The notes: generated by a model from the sequence alone, not told the origin. DNA of 64,000 nt from Macrostomum hystrix (GCA_950097015.1 CATNEN010000034.1:5474501-5538500); one strand, 5' to 3'; positions 11,081-22,841 are shown, numbered from the stretch's first letter. Numbers and translations: made by a program.

Positions 11081-12703
11081 TTAGGCGAGATCCTCGTCGT
11101 CGAAGAGATCTCCAAAGTCTGAAACATGCAGTCGGACATAAGTAACTAATTGATTGAGCTGATACTTTTATTAACTAATAAGCTCGTAGGGATAAATAAA
11201 TCGCTATTGTAGATGGCAAATGCATACTATCAGAAGTACAAAGTCTAATCAATAAGCAAGAAAGGGAATATGATGATAAATAGGGGATTGAGATGGCTAA
11301 AAAGGGAATGAACCAGAGAAAAAAGTGCACTCTCTCTAGCAAACTGCGATTCGTCTAAAATTTAAAGCTCACCATTGTTAAAGTCAGAGTGGACAATTTT
11401 CTCACTGCTAGGATAGTCGAAAGCAAGGTTTCCACTGCGGCCACCGCTGACCTGTGTAAAGACAAAATAATTTTCAGTTAATTTGGAATATTAGAGCACT
11501 AAATTAATTGCTATTTATCTAATATTTTATAACTTGGTATATATTTAGTATTTTATTCAGTCGATTTAGGAAAAAGAGCAAGTCAAAAGTTTTATTTTAG
11601 ATCTAAAAAATCTGAAAATCATTCAATATTTAAATATGTAATAAATGTGTAGCTACATGATGCCTGAATATACTCTTTTTGCTAGCTATATTAGTAATTT
11701 GTGGTCTTGATCCTCTACTAATTAAAATACTGGTCTCTTGATAATCCACATTTTACTTTTGAGGTCAACAGTTCAAAGATGGCTGTGTTTTGCAACCCTA
11801 AAAAGAAAAAAGACAATCAAAGTTTGTAGGTTTAATTTAAATTAATTTTACAACAGCAGTTTAAAAAACTTTGTTATATGAAAAAAACAATAACTAATAA
11901 CCAACAAACAACTCCAACAAGCACTGAGATGTCATAGTAATGCACTCAGATAATGAAGTCCAGTGCCGCCTAGAAAAGAATATTGACAAAGGTGTTACCC
12001 TCCTGCTGTTTCTTTTCCCTTATTGGCTTTGGCTAGTGTCATACCCACACTGCCACATTTGGTTTTACCATTTTGGCTATAGACCTACATATCAATGAAC
12101 TGCCATCATTTTTGAAACTCAAATAAGTTAATTTAATAGTAACTTTTTAAAAATAATAATGTAACAAGTGACTGATGACTAGCTAGCTATTCCAATTTCT
12201 TAAACAGACAAGTCACTAGGCCCTAGAGGAAAGTCACAAGAAACAGAACAACTGATATTGAGATAGTAACCAATTCAAAATATACATTTTAAATTCAAAT
12301 AAAAGTCTTTTTTGTTTAAGCTGTATATAGGCCCTACTACATTTAGCCAAGCTAATATATAATTAAAAAACTTAGATTAAAAACCTAGTCCTTAGCAAGC
12401 TAGCATTGCCTAGCAATAGGCCCTACCTGTATGGCAATAGCTCAGGCAAGCTGGGTCTAGTGGATAAACTGAGATTTTTTACAAAAAGTAGGCAAACAAC
12501 AAATTTCCAGGTCTATTTAAAGCATTCTTGAGAAAGTTGTTAAAGTGGTATCCAAAATAGCTTAGGCGAAAACAAGTTGAAAAGCAAACTAAGCACATCA
12601 TTGTGATGGCTCAGGCTTGTTTGTGAAAGCCTACCTCTGCAGAGTTATCAATTTCGCCCATTGGATCATCAGGAAACATTTCATCAGTTGGCTTATTAGA
12701 CAT
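11081..12703 (-). CDS. CSN9: COP9 signalosome acidic protein (CSN9/CSNAP)
   Basis: Three small exons on the minus strand: 12703-12635 (69 nt), 11451-11373 (79 nt) and 11118-11081 (38 nt). The donors are GTAGGC and GTGAGC; the phases are 0 and 1. The product is 61 residues, close to the 57 residues known for the human protein. Diagnostic segments are DEMFP near the N-terminus, SEKIVHSDF in the middle and the acidic, Phe-containing C-terminus FGDLFDDEDLA. This C-terminus is the family hallmark, known to anchor the peptide between CSN3, CSN5 and CSN6 in the COP9 signalosome, which removes NEDD8 from cullin ubiquitin ligases. No exon is long enough to appear as a long open frame, so the gene is easily missed. 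Its stop codon lies 76 bp upstream of the CTLD receptor start on the same strand. Confidence 0.9.
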
Positions 12704-13789
12704 TTTTTTCAAAGTAATTTTATATCAGTAAAAAGTCCCTAATTTTGTTAATATCGTTTTAGTAGGCCTAGGCTACGGATATCTGGTTAGCTGTAATGTG
12801 CCTAAAATTCAATAGGTTATATGCCTAACTGATGATGTGTTAGGGCTTAGGCTACAGCGTCTGCTGCTGTATATATTGTATTTTTTACAATAAGAGGAAT
12901 ATACTACTTTGCAAAGCAATATTAACGTAATTCAGTAGGTAATACACATTTATGACGAAAAAAACTCTTGTCAAAATTACTTTTTAATTTTTACTCTTGA
13001 AATTTCTTGAAATCAAATCGATGAGATAAAATTTTTGCATCCTGTTGGGTCGGCAAAGATTAACGAAGAAAGGACACGCACTTTATGTTGTATCAAGATT
13101 CTAGTAAAAAAATTGTATACCTTAAATATTTTTTATTCACGTTTATTTAATCCATTTTTAAGTACAATAATGCTTTGTTAAAAACTTTAAGTCGACGGAT
13201 TATCTGGCTAACATAATTCATTAGTAGCGTAAATTAACTGCTACTGAAAATATAATCTTGCTTGCTTGATTGGTTGTAATTTATTTTCTCCCGAACGGCT
13301 CAACCGATTTTCACAATTTCCTCACCAAAATATGTCAAATATAGGGACACATATCACATATGCACGTATTTTATTGAGCTTAACTTCGATCATTGCTAAG
13401 GGGATTAAATATTCGAAAAATGTTTTGGATAGGATTTTTAATGCATTCAATCAGAGCCAGTTTTATCAACGTGCGAACCACTGCCAATTTTAATGATTGC
13501 GCCAGGGCCTTCTTTTTTAAAGTGAGCACACTAACAAGAATTTCACTGTGCCAAATGTACATAGCTGTGTCTGGCGAGTGGCGAGATAGTCAGTGTGAAT
13601 TTATAAATATATTACATCACAGCTTGTCTCACACGTGTGTGTTTTATTTAAATAGGGGTACAATGTGTATAGCAGACTTCAATTCATCGATATATTGCTC
13701 AATACAAGCGAGACATCTACTCCTTTCTTACTACAACATAAATAAATCAGTAACCTTGTCTCAACTTCACTAAAAAGAGTGCAGTCGAA
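12704..13789. other. AT-rich flank upstream of CSN9, with a possible transposon relic
   Basis: No gene is supported. The stretch 12704-13250 probably includes the CSN9 promoter. From about 13270 the motif CCCGAACGGCTCAACCGATT appears. Phrases of this kind are common in dispersed transposon-derived repeats of invertebrates, so 13255-13500 may be a decayed element. Short open frames on both strands here carry no domain. Confidence 0.35.
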
Positions 13790-14048
13790 CAGTTTTCTAA
13801 ATGTGCCCAATAGTTTTCTAAATGTGTCTAACAGTTTACTAAATGTGCCCAACAGTTTACTAAATGTGTCCAACAGTTTTCTAAATGTGTCCAACAGTTT
13901 ACTAAATGTGCCCAACAGTTTTCTTAATTTGTCCAACAGTTTTCTTAATTTGTCCAACAGTTTTCTTACTTTGTCCAACAGTTTTATAAATGTGTTTAAC
14001 ATGCAGTTTTCTAAATGTATCCAACAGTTTTCTAAATCTGTCTAACAG
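13790..14048. repeat. 21-bp minisatellite, about 12 copies
   Basis: Units of the type CAGTTTTCTAAATGTGTCCA plus one base, with CCC/TCC and TTTTCT/TTTACT variants. The period of 21 leaves frames open on both strands (seven-residue peptide repeats), which I regard as non-coding. It abuts the SINE at 14048. Confidence 0.92.
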
Positions 14049-14375
14049 TTAGAGGTTGTAGCCTTGTAGTTAGAGCGTCAGACTCACGACTTGAAGGTCG
14101 GGGGTTCGATTCCTGACTCCACTGGAACAATTTGTGTCCTTTAGCAAGACACTTAACTCTGAATTGCTTCCGTTCACCCAGCTGTTAAATGGGTACCAGT
14201 ATTAGCTGGGATAATTGAAGGTGGGTGTGGCGTCCCCCTGCAAGTCCATGGACTGATCGGCCGTACGCAGCCTTCAGATGCGCCGCGCAATAGCTGCGGC
14301 TGTGCTGTCGGCTGCACAACCCTCCCCCATCGGACAGGCGTAATCAATTATTATATTATTATTATTAATTGTATA
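14048..14375 (+). mobile_element. tRNA-derived SINE, family 1, near-complete copy
   Basis: The head resembles a tRNA with an A-box-like TAGTTAGAGCGTC and a B-box GGTTCGATTCC (about 14106). A central segment contains TAGCAAGACACTTAACTCT and TTAAATGGGTACC, followed by a tail ending in an (ATT)n microsatellite at 14350-14375. The central segment recalls the conserved V-type domain shared by many animal SINEs. Related copies in the window are near 21525, 25912 and 60480. Transcription of such elements uses RNA polymerase III; whether this copy is active cannot be judged. Confidence 0.8.
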
Positions 14376-14428
14376 ATTAATGACTAACAGTTACCACTCC
14401 GCGTCTAAAAGTTGTTTTAATGTGTTGT

Positions 14429-14573
14429 ACAGTTTCTAAGGAGTCTAGCAGTTTTCTAAGGAATTCTAGCAGTTTTCTAAAGAGTCTAGCAGTTTTCTAA
14501 GGAGTCTAGCAGTTTTCTAAGCAGTCTAGCAGTTTTCTAAGGAGTCTAGAAGTTTTCTAAATGTGTCTCACAG
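14429..14573. repeat. 20-bp minisatellite, about 7 copies
   Basis: Units of the type CAGTTTTCTAAGGAGTCTAG, with one G/C variant. They share the CAGTTTTCTAA core with the 21-bp array that ends at 14048, so the two arrays are probably one ancestral array split by the SINE insertion. Confidence 0.9.
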
Positions 14574-15251
14574 TGAAGGGCATTGGCTGCCTGCTGGGGG
14601 GTAGAATTGACTTTCTGCTAAAAGAGGAAATTTTTATTTGCTTAAGGGTGCCATTAATTGCCTGCTAACGGGTTGTCATTAGTTATCTGCTACTAAAGGG
14701 AGTCATAGGTTACCTTTTAAATGTGTCAATAATTCTTTGCAAAACGGAATTCATTTATTTGTTCTTTGCTTAAGGGAGAGATTGGTTGCCTGCTTATAGA
14801 CATTCGTTGCCTCCTGAGGGACATTCATTACCTGCAGAGGGACTTTGGCTATTTGCTACTGAGGGGACATTTTAGTCCTCTGCTGTTTGGGAGACATTGG
14901 TTCTCTGGTGCTGGGGAGAAATTGGTTCTCTGCTGCTGGGGGGGGACTTTGGTTATTTGCTACTGAGGGGACATTCGTTCTCTGCAGTTGAGGGGACATT
15001 GGTTCTCTGCTGCTGAGGGGACATTAGTTCTCTGCTGCTGAGGGGAAATTGGTTCTCTGCTGCTGGGGGGGACTTTGGTTATTTGCTACTGAGGGGACAT
15101 TCGTTCTCTGCAGTTGAGGGGACATTGGTTCTCTGCTGCTGAGGGGACATTAGTTCTCTGCTGCTGAGGGGACATTAGTTCTCTGCTGCTGGGGGGACAT
15201 TAGTTCTCTGCTGCTGGGGGGACATTAGTTCTCTGCTGCTGGGGGGACATT
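14574..15251. repeat. degenerate 26-bp minisatellite
   Basis: Repeats built on GGTTCTCTGCTGCTGAGGGG followed by ACATTA, degenerate at the left and nearly regular after about 14985. The array ends 12 bp before the likely splice acceptor of the exon at 15264. Confidence 0.88.
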
Positions 15252-15263
15252 ATGCAACGACAG

Positions 15264-15470
15264 CGAGCCGACATCATCTTCACCATCTGGCCGCAGCACC
15301 GCCAGATCTATGCTTTCACTCATAACAAAGAGAATAACTTTAAAGTGGTCGGCGCCAGAAAGCATCGCATGAGCCGCATGACGCCAGTTAAGATGACCTT
15401 TGACTGCGAGAAACAGTACATGTACGTCTTTTGGGCCGCGAAGAGGAGGACGAAGAGAGCATTTTTGTAA
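15264..15470 (+). CDS. last exon of an unrecognised gene
   Basis: A GC-rich open segment with strong third-position G/C, ending in TAA at 15468-15470 and followed by AATAAA at 15532. The likely acceptor is ACGACAG at 15257-15263; an in-frame ATG at 15252 would also give a 72-residue frame, but its context lies in the minisatellite. The 68 residues visible include FTIWPQHRQIYAF and YMYVFWAAKRRTKRAFL, a basic C-terminus. I do not recognise the family and assign no function. Upstream exons were not found in the repeat-rich 12.7-15.2 kb. Confidence 0.5.
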   Translation, partial: RADIIFTIWPQHRQIYAFTHNKENNFKVVGARKHRMSRMTPVKMTFDCEKQYMYVFWAAKRRTKRAFL

Positions 15471-16664
15471 CGAAAATCTAATCATATACTTAAAGTTTTC
15501 GATTACTTCGAAAAATACTTCGAAACGAGTAAATAAAGATTTTAATTGTCCCTTTTGAAACAAAATAATGTGCCATTTTTTCTATTCATATTTCGATTGC
15601 TATTACTATACGCTCATATAAACTAAAAATGCTTGTCATGTTTTAGTAGCAATTAATTAGAACTAAACGAGTATTTGCTTTTTGTATCTTTATGAGCAAC
15701 ACTATACTATGTAGACAATCATGTAATTCTTGGCCTCGGTTTAGTTTTTTCCGTTATAGCATAAAACTGGCTAATGAAGGAAATCAGTCAGATCTGCACT
15801 TGAATCTAATAACCATTCGTTCACTCGTCTATATTAGTTGCTTCATAATTTTAGCTCGCCATTAAAAAATGACACGACCACCCGCACCCTGCTTTGGACT
15901 GCATTTGAAAGTCAATATGCTTGCGATCTGGTGACATTTGCCGCCTTAATCTTCGACCCTCGCCCAGATTGCGTCGCACAAATTCTGTTGCGCTGTTAGT
16001 TTAAAATTATTTTTTTTAAATTTATCTATCGTATATCAATTATTTATGGTCATGGAGGGCCTGTTGACTTACACAGAGCGTTTAACTGGAACTTTCAATG
16101 GGTTCAGCACACTGCCTTAAAGACCTGCCAGCACCGTGCACAGTTCTACAGCGAACAGAAACGTGCAATGGTGCACACACCCCTGCGGGCTGCTTTTGCT
16201 TAACTGGCTTTTCTATAAATTGTCGAACTGTGGCTGCGCACTAGCTGAGATTTTGTGCAGCTGGTTTGCACGCAGTCTAACCCTTACTCAACGGCATGGC
16301 CTCTTCTCTGACTCAGCTACGAACTAAACGCGTCCACTTTAACAGAGTTGTTTAGCTTTTAGTACTTATGCTCGATATTCTATATAATTATTCTTGTGTA
16401 ATATAGCTTAATTGTTGTGAGTTATAATTCACTGACGAATTTAAAGCCAAAATAATATTGCAACTCGTACTGCTTCAGGTGATTCGCAGCTAGCTAAGTG
16501 GTTCGATATATTTTTCGTTTCTTGGAAGGTTTAATGTATTGCAAGGTAAATATTGTTCCTTTAAGTTCCAAGATCTACCTGTATAGAGGTAAGTTGGTTT
16601 TAATTGTCAAACTTCACAGAGTTATCTCAAACCCTGTCCCAGATCGTGGCCAGTCCATTTAACA
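15471..16664. other. intergenic and 5' region of the MICAL-like gene
   Basis: AT-rich spacer. A poly(A) signal for the upstream gene is at 15532. Just before the MICAL-like start there is an AG at 16618-16619 after a T-rich stretch. It is preceded 31 bp upstream by a GTAAGT, so either a very short 5' UTR intron or a trans-splice acceptor is possible. No coding segment is supported between 15600 and 16600. Confidence 0.45.
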
Positions 16665-19600
16665 ATGTCTTACGCCGACAAGATCCAGGCTCTTCTGCGC
16701 TGGTGCCAGCAGCAAACCGATGGTTACGCCAACGTTCGCGTTGTGAACTTCACCAGCAGCTTCCGGGATGGCCTAGCCTTCTGCGCCATCCTGCATCGCT
16801 ACCAGCCGGATCTGGTGAACTTCCACGACCTCAAGCCGGATGACTGGCTTGAAAACAATCGGCTGGCCTTCAGCATCGCGGAGTCTATGGGAATTCCTGC
16901 TCTGCTGGACGCCGAGGACATGGAGGTGCCCGAGAAGCTCAGCATCATCACTTATGTGACCTACTATAATCTGAACTTACAGGGCAAGGAAAAAGGTGAG
17001 TCTCAGTAATTGACAGCGTACTGACACAAAATGTCGGTATATCAATGTTCAATGCTCCACTTATCGTTTTCCCACAGCCGGAGGTCCACATGTTAATTTG
17101 TTTAACAAAGGCAGATCATGTGCAGCATCTGTGACAGCACTAGTGAAAGCACCGTCAGCAGCGCCAGCAGTAGCGACAGCAAAGACACCTGTAACGGCGC
17201 CCGCAGCTGCGCCAGTACCCGCATCAGTTGCGGTCTCGATGAGGACTCCAGCACTGGTTGGCGCCACTCGAGCAGCAGCACCGGGCCCTGCATCACATGG
17301 CGCAGCATCATCAGTAGATCACAAGGCGCCGGCAATGACCTTAAACACTCGCAAAGCTTCACCCCGCCGTTCTCCTCAACGACCAGCTGCTGTCTGCGTC
17401 CAGTGTGGAGATCCAGTTTTCTTCCTGGAGCGCCACATTGAAGCTGGTCAGCTCTACCATCGCCAATGTCACCTGGAAGGCCGGCGTGAACAGCTCCATC
17501 GTGCCTCGGTGGCGTACAGGCGTCGTCGGCTGGCAGAAGAGCCTGCCGCTGCCACAGAGGAGCCACCAGCGAAGACCGCTGCTTCAGCAATCTCGCATCC
17601 TCTTGCTGCATCGCCCCACCAACCGCCGACTCAGAAGCTTCCAAGCCCATCATCGCCACCTCGCTCGGTGTCACCTCTGCCGCCGAATTTACTGGCACTC
17701 CCAGAGTCGCCGTCTTTGTCGCCTCGTGGTATGGATCAGGCGAAGCAGCAGACGCCAGTCAGGCATTCGAACGTCCATGTAGCGCCTCCTTCGGAGCCAA
17801 AGTTGGCTTTGGAACCGCATCGACAATTGAAATATGCAGGGCTCTCAACTCTGGAAAATTCAGGACCTGCATCAAAGCCCATTGAGTCAAAGACACAGCA
17901 GACAAGAAAAGAACCATCTGTTCAGAAGCTGACTGAGCCGGTTCAGCCATCAACACAGTCATCTGGGCTGAAGGCGCCACCAGCCCAATCGATAGTACAC
18001 TCGTCTTCACGGCAATCGGCACAGCCTCTTACTGCTCTTTTATCGGGGTCCGACACAGATAATTTAAATCCGAAATCCAAAAATCTATGTAACAAAGAAT
18101 CAGAACCACCACCGCATAACTCAAAGGGAATGTCCGGACAGAAAGTGCAGCTAACGGGCCAATCAAACCTGCTTGCGTCGCACTTGGCGGGGCTAAAAGC
18201 ACAAACTTCTGACCAAGAATTGCGTCCACTTTCGCAACCGCAACAAAAATCAGTGCTTCAAGGATCGATTGCGCAATCAACATTTCCGAAGTCTGATAAA
18301 GCTACACAGCCTTCTTCAAAAGAGTCTCCTTCATGGCAGCAGACGCAGTTGGGATCAAAAAGACTGCCAGGCCTTAATTCAGAGATGCAATTGCACACCC
18401 AATCGCGTCTAGGCTTCACAGCACATCCCAACTCTACGGACACAGAAACAAGGACAGGCAGCGTCATTCGAGCCAGAGCCTACATGTCAAAGCTCAAGTA
18501 AAAAGCATTTGAGAACAGAGAAACAAGGAGAGGAAAAGGCATCTGGGTCTGATTTAAATTCCTCCTCGCAGTATCAGTCGATTAAAGCGGGACTGAGAAA
18601 GGTTTCCCCAGGACCGATGTCGAATCAGCCGACAGAGAAGCAAATTGGTCACAAATATTTGGCCACTGAGAAACACGGACGAGACAAGTCTTCGGAAAGC
18701 GACTCACAACCACCCTCGCAGCAATATCAATCAGTAAAAGCAGGACTGAGACAGATGTCGCCCGCTGCACGATGTCAGCCATCGTCGAAAAGTCCCTCGC
18801 AGACTGCATCGCAGCAAGTAGATCACAAATCGTTAAATAGCGACAATCATAATGAAACTAAATCTTCCGGAACTGAGGCGCACCCAACTTCGCATCACTT
18901 AAAAGCAGCTACAAATACAGAGCTGCTGCTGCTACCAGCAGCAGAACGTGCCACCAAGGTTCCAATGCAACCTGCTGTAGAGCGTCCATCCCAACCCAGT
19001 CGGAGCAAGCTTCAAAAGGATTGGCAGCCGCAACAGCCTCATGCCAAGCAGTCTATGGACCATGTGGAGTCTCCATCGACATTAACCCATTCCAGTAGTG
19101 GTTCAAGTAGTGGGGCTCCTGCGACTGCTCCGCCGCTGCGAATCCAGCCACGCCGGCAATCATCTTCAACACCTCCGCCAAAGCCTGCGCCTATTCTGAG
19201 CGACACCGAGACAGTCAGAGCAGACTTGGGCCAAAGTGCTCGCCGAGTCATCCGCACTGAGGCTCCGGACGAGTTTGAGGCTTCCGAGGACATCGAGCGG
19301 GAGCTTGCCGGTATCAATCGGCTGCAGGTGGAAGTTGAGCAGCGTGGCAGAGAACTCTACGCGCTGCTCAAGACTGGTAAGACAGGTTGGAAGTTTTTGT
19401 CCTTTGCTCATGGAACTGCTTCGCTAGTTGGATGTTCAAAAAGTAGGCATCGCTGGTAAAGAAGGGAACCAAGTTGTTAACTGCGTCGTTGTATAAGAGC
19501 TTTTAGCCTAGTGACTGGGGTATAAACTACCCCTACCCCTGTCATCGGACTAAACATCTGGAGTCAGCCTTCGGAAACGTCGCATGATGACTGTATGTCC

Positions 19601-21332
19601 TGACTTAATTTGACTTTTCTTGGATGCAGCGGTTAGGCGTGGACGCCCATTCCACCAGCCCCTGGCGACCACGGGCAACTAAAGCTGCGGTGTCGCGCAG
19701 GGGAATCCGGTGATGCCGGCGGCCGAAGTGCGGTCTTCCTTCGGAGAATCCATGAGATGTCGCTCGCCCGGTGGCCCTTAGGTATCGAACGAGCTGGCAT
19801 GTAATCTCAGGTCCTGATACCGTTGGAGAGGTCCGGGTTTGGGCCGAGGTAGGTGAGCCTGTCGTGAGTAAAGGTGGAGCAGTCGCAAATGAATTACATT
19901 GAGTCCTAGCAGGGCTTCGCGGAGGGCAGTGGGGTGGAGGGTAAGGAACAGCAGCGCGAGACTGCCGACAATCGGCGACGTTGACCCACCTTGTGCTTGT
20001 GCTTCGAGGACACCCACGCAGTCGAGGATTGTTCACGAACAGGTGTGCGTGCGTCCAAGGGCATGGATCGCCGCGACTGTATTTCTGACCCAACTGGGCT
20101 AGGTGTGATTTCTATTTTTATGCTATACCGGTGATACATTTTTAACACAGCTTGATCTATATTTATGCTTATTTTGCAACGGAAAACTTACAGCGTATTT
20201 TTGCATGAACCAAGCCTTATCCTGAAGAATAATTTGTCCACGCTTTTCCAGCCGAGACAGAAAATTCTGCAGAGGAGAAGCGCCATCTGGCCGACTGGAT
20301 CAGCCTGGTGAATGAGCGCAATCAACTCTGTCGCAAGGAGATGTACCTGCTGAGACGGTTAGAGAATGGATACAAATATTGCTACTACTAGTAATTACTT
20401 ATCGATGGTAGACACCACGCGCCGAATGGTTTTGTGGCATTACAATTACCTGTATGCGTCAACATGACTGGCATAGAGTTTCTGTGTTTATACTCGTACT
20501 AAAATATATTATTGTCTTGTTTTCACTCCTCTACCCTGCCGCAGCTACTAAAAGCATACTCACATGCCTGCACTGTGATTTTCCCGCCTGCAGATCCGAG
20601 GAGAGAGAACTGGAGCTGCGGCACTCGGTTATTGAATTCGACCTGCGCCTCGTCCTAGCCAAGCCTGGTGAGTGACCACTTCTAATGTAGAGATTTCAGT
20701 TTTGATTACAGATAATGCCCATTCCGCTGACTCCTGAGCACACAGAGGGCACACAGATACTGTACGCAGGCACATAATCACACAGGTGTGTACATCTGCC
20801 CTGACTTTCTCATCATTAGGCAGTGTACACTCTCACTGTGCCTTGGGAGTTGGAACTTGAAGGCTTAAAATTGCCCGACAAGCCTGAGCTCGATCTGAGT
20901 CTTCTCTCCTCCAACATTTGGGCTGCGCTCCAAATGAATGTGGTCTCGCCGTGGAATCGAGCTCAGAGAGCTTGGTGCCTTTTTGAGCTCCAATTTTATC
21001 GGAGTCGATAAGTTTAATCGCATGTAGCAACTCGAACATAAAAGCGCCCATCTTTTCCTGCAGATCAGCTCCGAAGCGAGGCGGATCGAGTCCTCGAGAA
21101 GCGGCTCCTAACTGAGCTGAAGTCTGTGGTTGACAGGCGAGCTTACATCACCGAACTCATCCACGAGTCTGCTCAGGAGGAAGCCGAAGCCGAGGCCGAG
21201 CTGGTTGCGGCTCTGTCTGAGAAGCTTCTCAGACTGCAGCCTGCCACGGAGGGAGCGACGGGAACCAAGGCGAACAAGAAGAAGAAACAAAAGGACAAGA
21301 AGGAGAAGAAGCAGAAACAGAAGAAGAAATGA
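16665..21332 (+). CDS. MICAL-like protein (CH, half-LIM, bMERB), with an apparent frameshift
   Basis: Five exons: 16665-16995, 17078-19376, 20252-20357, 20594-20667 and 21064-21332, all GT-AG with matching phases. Residues 1-110 are a calponin-homology domain of the MICAL/MICAL-L type ([50 protein letters not shown]). Exon 2 encodes a first LIM zinc finger (C217-x2-C220, H238-x2-C241) whose second finger has lost its cysteines, then a long Ser/Gln/Pro-rich disordered stretch with repeated YQSxKAGLR segments. The last exons encode the bMERB coiled coil ([33 protein letters not shown]) and a Lys-rich tail. MICAL-L proteins bind Rab8/10/13-type GTPases through bMERB and link endosomes to actin. 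No flavin monooxygenase domain is present. The reading frame changes by one base near 18420-18440. A poly(A) signal lies at 21443. Confidence 0.85.
19540..20130. other. GC-rich island inside a MICAL-like intron
   Basis: Inside the intron 19377-20251 the composition rises sharply and several overlapping frames stay open on the minus strand. No domain is recognisable and the flanking bMERB exons join in phase without it. It may be a decayed transposon fragment; this is a guess from composition only. Confidence 0.3.
20714..20990 (-). mobile_element. tRNA-derived SINE, family 2, reverse copy in an intron
   Basis: Read on the minus strand, it contains GAGCTCGATTCC, ACCACATTCATTTGG, CAAGGCACAGTGAGAGTGTA, AGTCAGGGCAGATGTACACA and CTCAGGAGTCAGCG in the same order as the copy at 41955-42300. 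It sits in the MICAL-like intron 20668-21063. A 62-residue plus-strand open frame here (20823-21011) is only antisense SINE sequence. Confidence 0.8.
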
Positions 21333-22841
21333 TCGTCTACAATGTTTCATATCCATTCAGTCATTGTGATATTCGCTTTTACTCATAATTAATGTAATCG
21401 TACCTAATCATTATTAGTATTTTATTACTATTGATCTTACTTAATAAATAGAAATTTAATATATAGGATAAGCGAGCTCGTTCTTATTAGGGAATTTCTA
21501 GGGAATTTCTAGGGAATTTCTACGAAAGCCCGATAGTTCGAATGTCAGCGTAAGAAATACGAGCATATTTATGTGCTTAAGCATGACACTTAATTCCCTA
21601 GTGCCTCAGTTTAAATCACTGCAGTATGGGTACCTGCATTAGCTGGGGTAGAAATTCGGGGTAGGTGTGCCAGACTCCCCAGTCCACGGACTACACAGCT
21701 GTACACAGCTGTAGGTTGTATACCTAGTTTTATACATGTCCCAATGTACTCCCAATGTCATTCATAGCTTTCTATTCAGTCCAGCCGAGTGCCGGTCAGT
21801 TTGCAATCGCGTTTTTGGCACGTCGCTGGCTTTATCTAGAAGAATTAATAGCTGTCACTAGAACTTTATGACGCCACATTGTGTCTGCGCGCGGGTGTCT
21901 TTGTAAAACTGCTTCAATTAGTCAACCTTGTTTCCTTTATTTCGTACGAGTAAAAATGTCATGCCAAAAATGCTTGCTCGTGCAATTAATAAAGGCTCTT
22001 AAGAAAATCATTAATAATGACTTGTTGTGCTCCCTGATGTAGTTACTATATTTGCGAGTACATTAATTTGCTGGCAAGCAAGTTGTTCAGTCGTTGCGCT
22101 TAAGTGCTGCATCTGCTGTACAAAAATATTAAATTTTGAGAATAGTTTGAAGGCCTAAAGAGTGGACATCAAACTGGCGCCCAATGAAACATGACATTCA
22201 TTAGCTTGAGTACAATAGGCGCAAAAATATGAGCTAGAGTCTTCAATAAGGGTTAACACAATTAAGACAATGCGTCAGATTTTGTGGAGTAACATCAAAA
22301 TGAAATCAAATTATAAACTCTGATCTATGTAATCTATTGTTACTTGAAGTACACATCCCGCTTTTTTATAGATAGCAAAAAGAAATATATTGATACGCAA
22401 ATATTATAATTCATCAAGGCAGGACGCGTTATGAGTTATTACGTAGAAAAAAAAATTAATGAGGGGTATTGGCCATAGACATTTAGTAAAAAAACCGACC
22501 ATTGAACAGTCATTGTAAGCGTGATTGCTTTCTTAACTTGTCTTTCTTGTCTTGTCCACATCATAAACTACAGAACAGAATTTATTCTACCATGTACACA
22601 ATTGTCGTTTAACGCACGCTTTCTTATCTCAAAATTGTGAGACATTGTGTCCTCAACAGATTCGATTCTTTGTACATCAAATGAAACAGGACAGGTCGAT
22701 ATATACTCATGAAAATTTTCAAATCTACTTTTCTGAATGGGCCATTTGAAGCAGAAATGCCTCCTCCCTGACTGCCTCCACCTTCTGCAGAGAGAAATTA
22801 GATTAGTGAGTAAGCTGTACTGAACTGAATCATTTTTCATT
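21333..22841. other. tail-to-tail intergenic spacer
   Basis: AT-rich spacer between the MICAL-like gene (+) and the BAMBI homologue (-). It holds three copies of AGGGAATTTCT at 21490-21522, a partial family-1 SINE, and a short dispersed repeat near 22466 that recurs near 45606. The 3' UTRs of both genes must lie at its two ends. Confidence 0.5.
21525..21745 (+). mobile_element. partial family-1 SINE
   Basis: Diverged copy retaining CATGACACTTAATTCCCTAG, TATGGGTACCTGCATTAGCT and the downstream GGTAGGTGTG...CCCAGTCCACGGACT segments seen in the copy at 14048. The tRNA-like head is poorly conserved. Confidence 0.7.

Noticed and set aside
14048-14125. A functional tRNA gene
   Set aside because: A- and B-box-like motifs are present, but the acceptor stem does not pair and the sequence continues into a SINE body with related copies elsewhere.
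19605-20093. 162-codon minus-strand ORF in a MICAL-like intron
   Set aside because: Composition-driven open frame in a GC-rich patch with no domain. Noted only as a possible transposon relic.
20823-21011. 62-codon plus-strand ORF inside a MICAL-like intron
   Set aside because: It is the antisense of a family-2 SINE.
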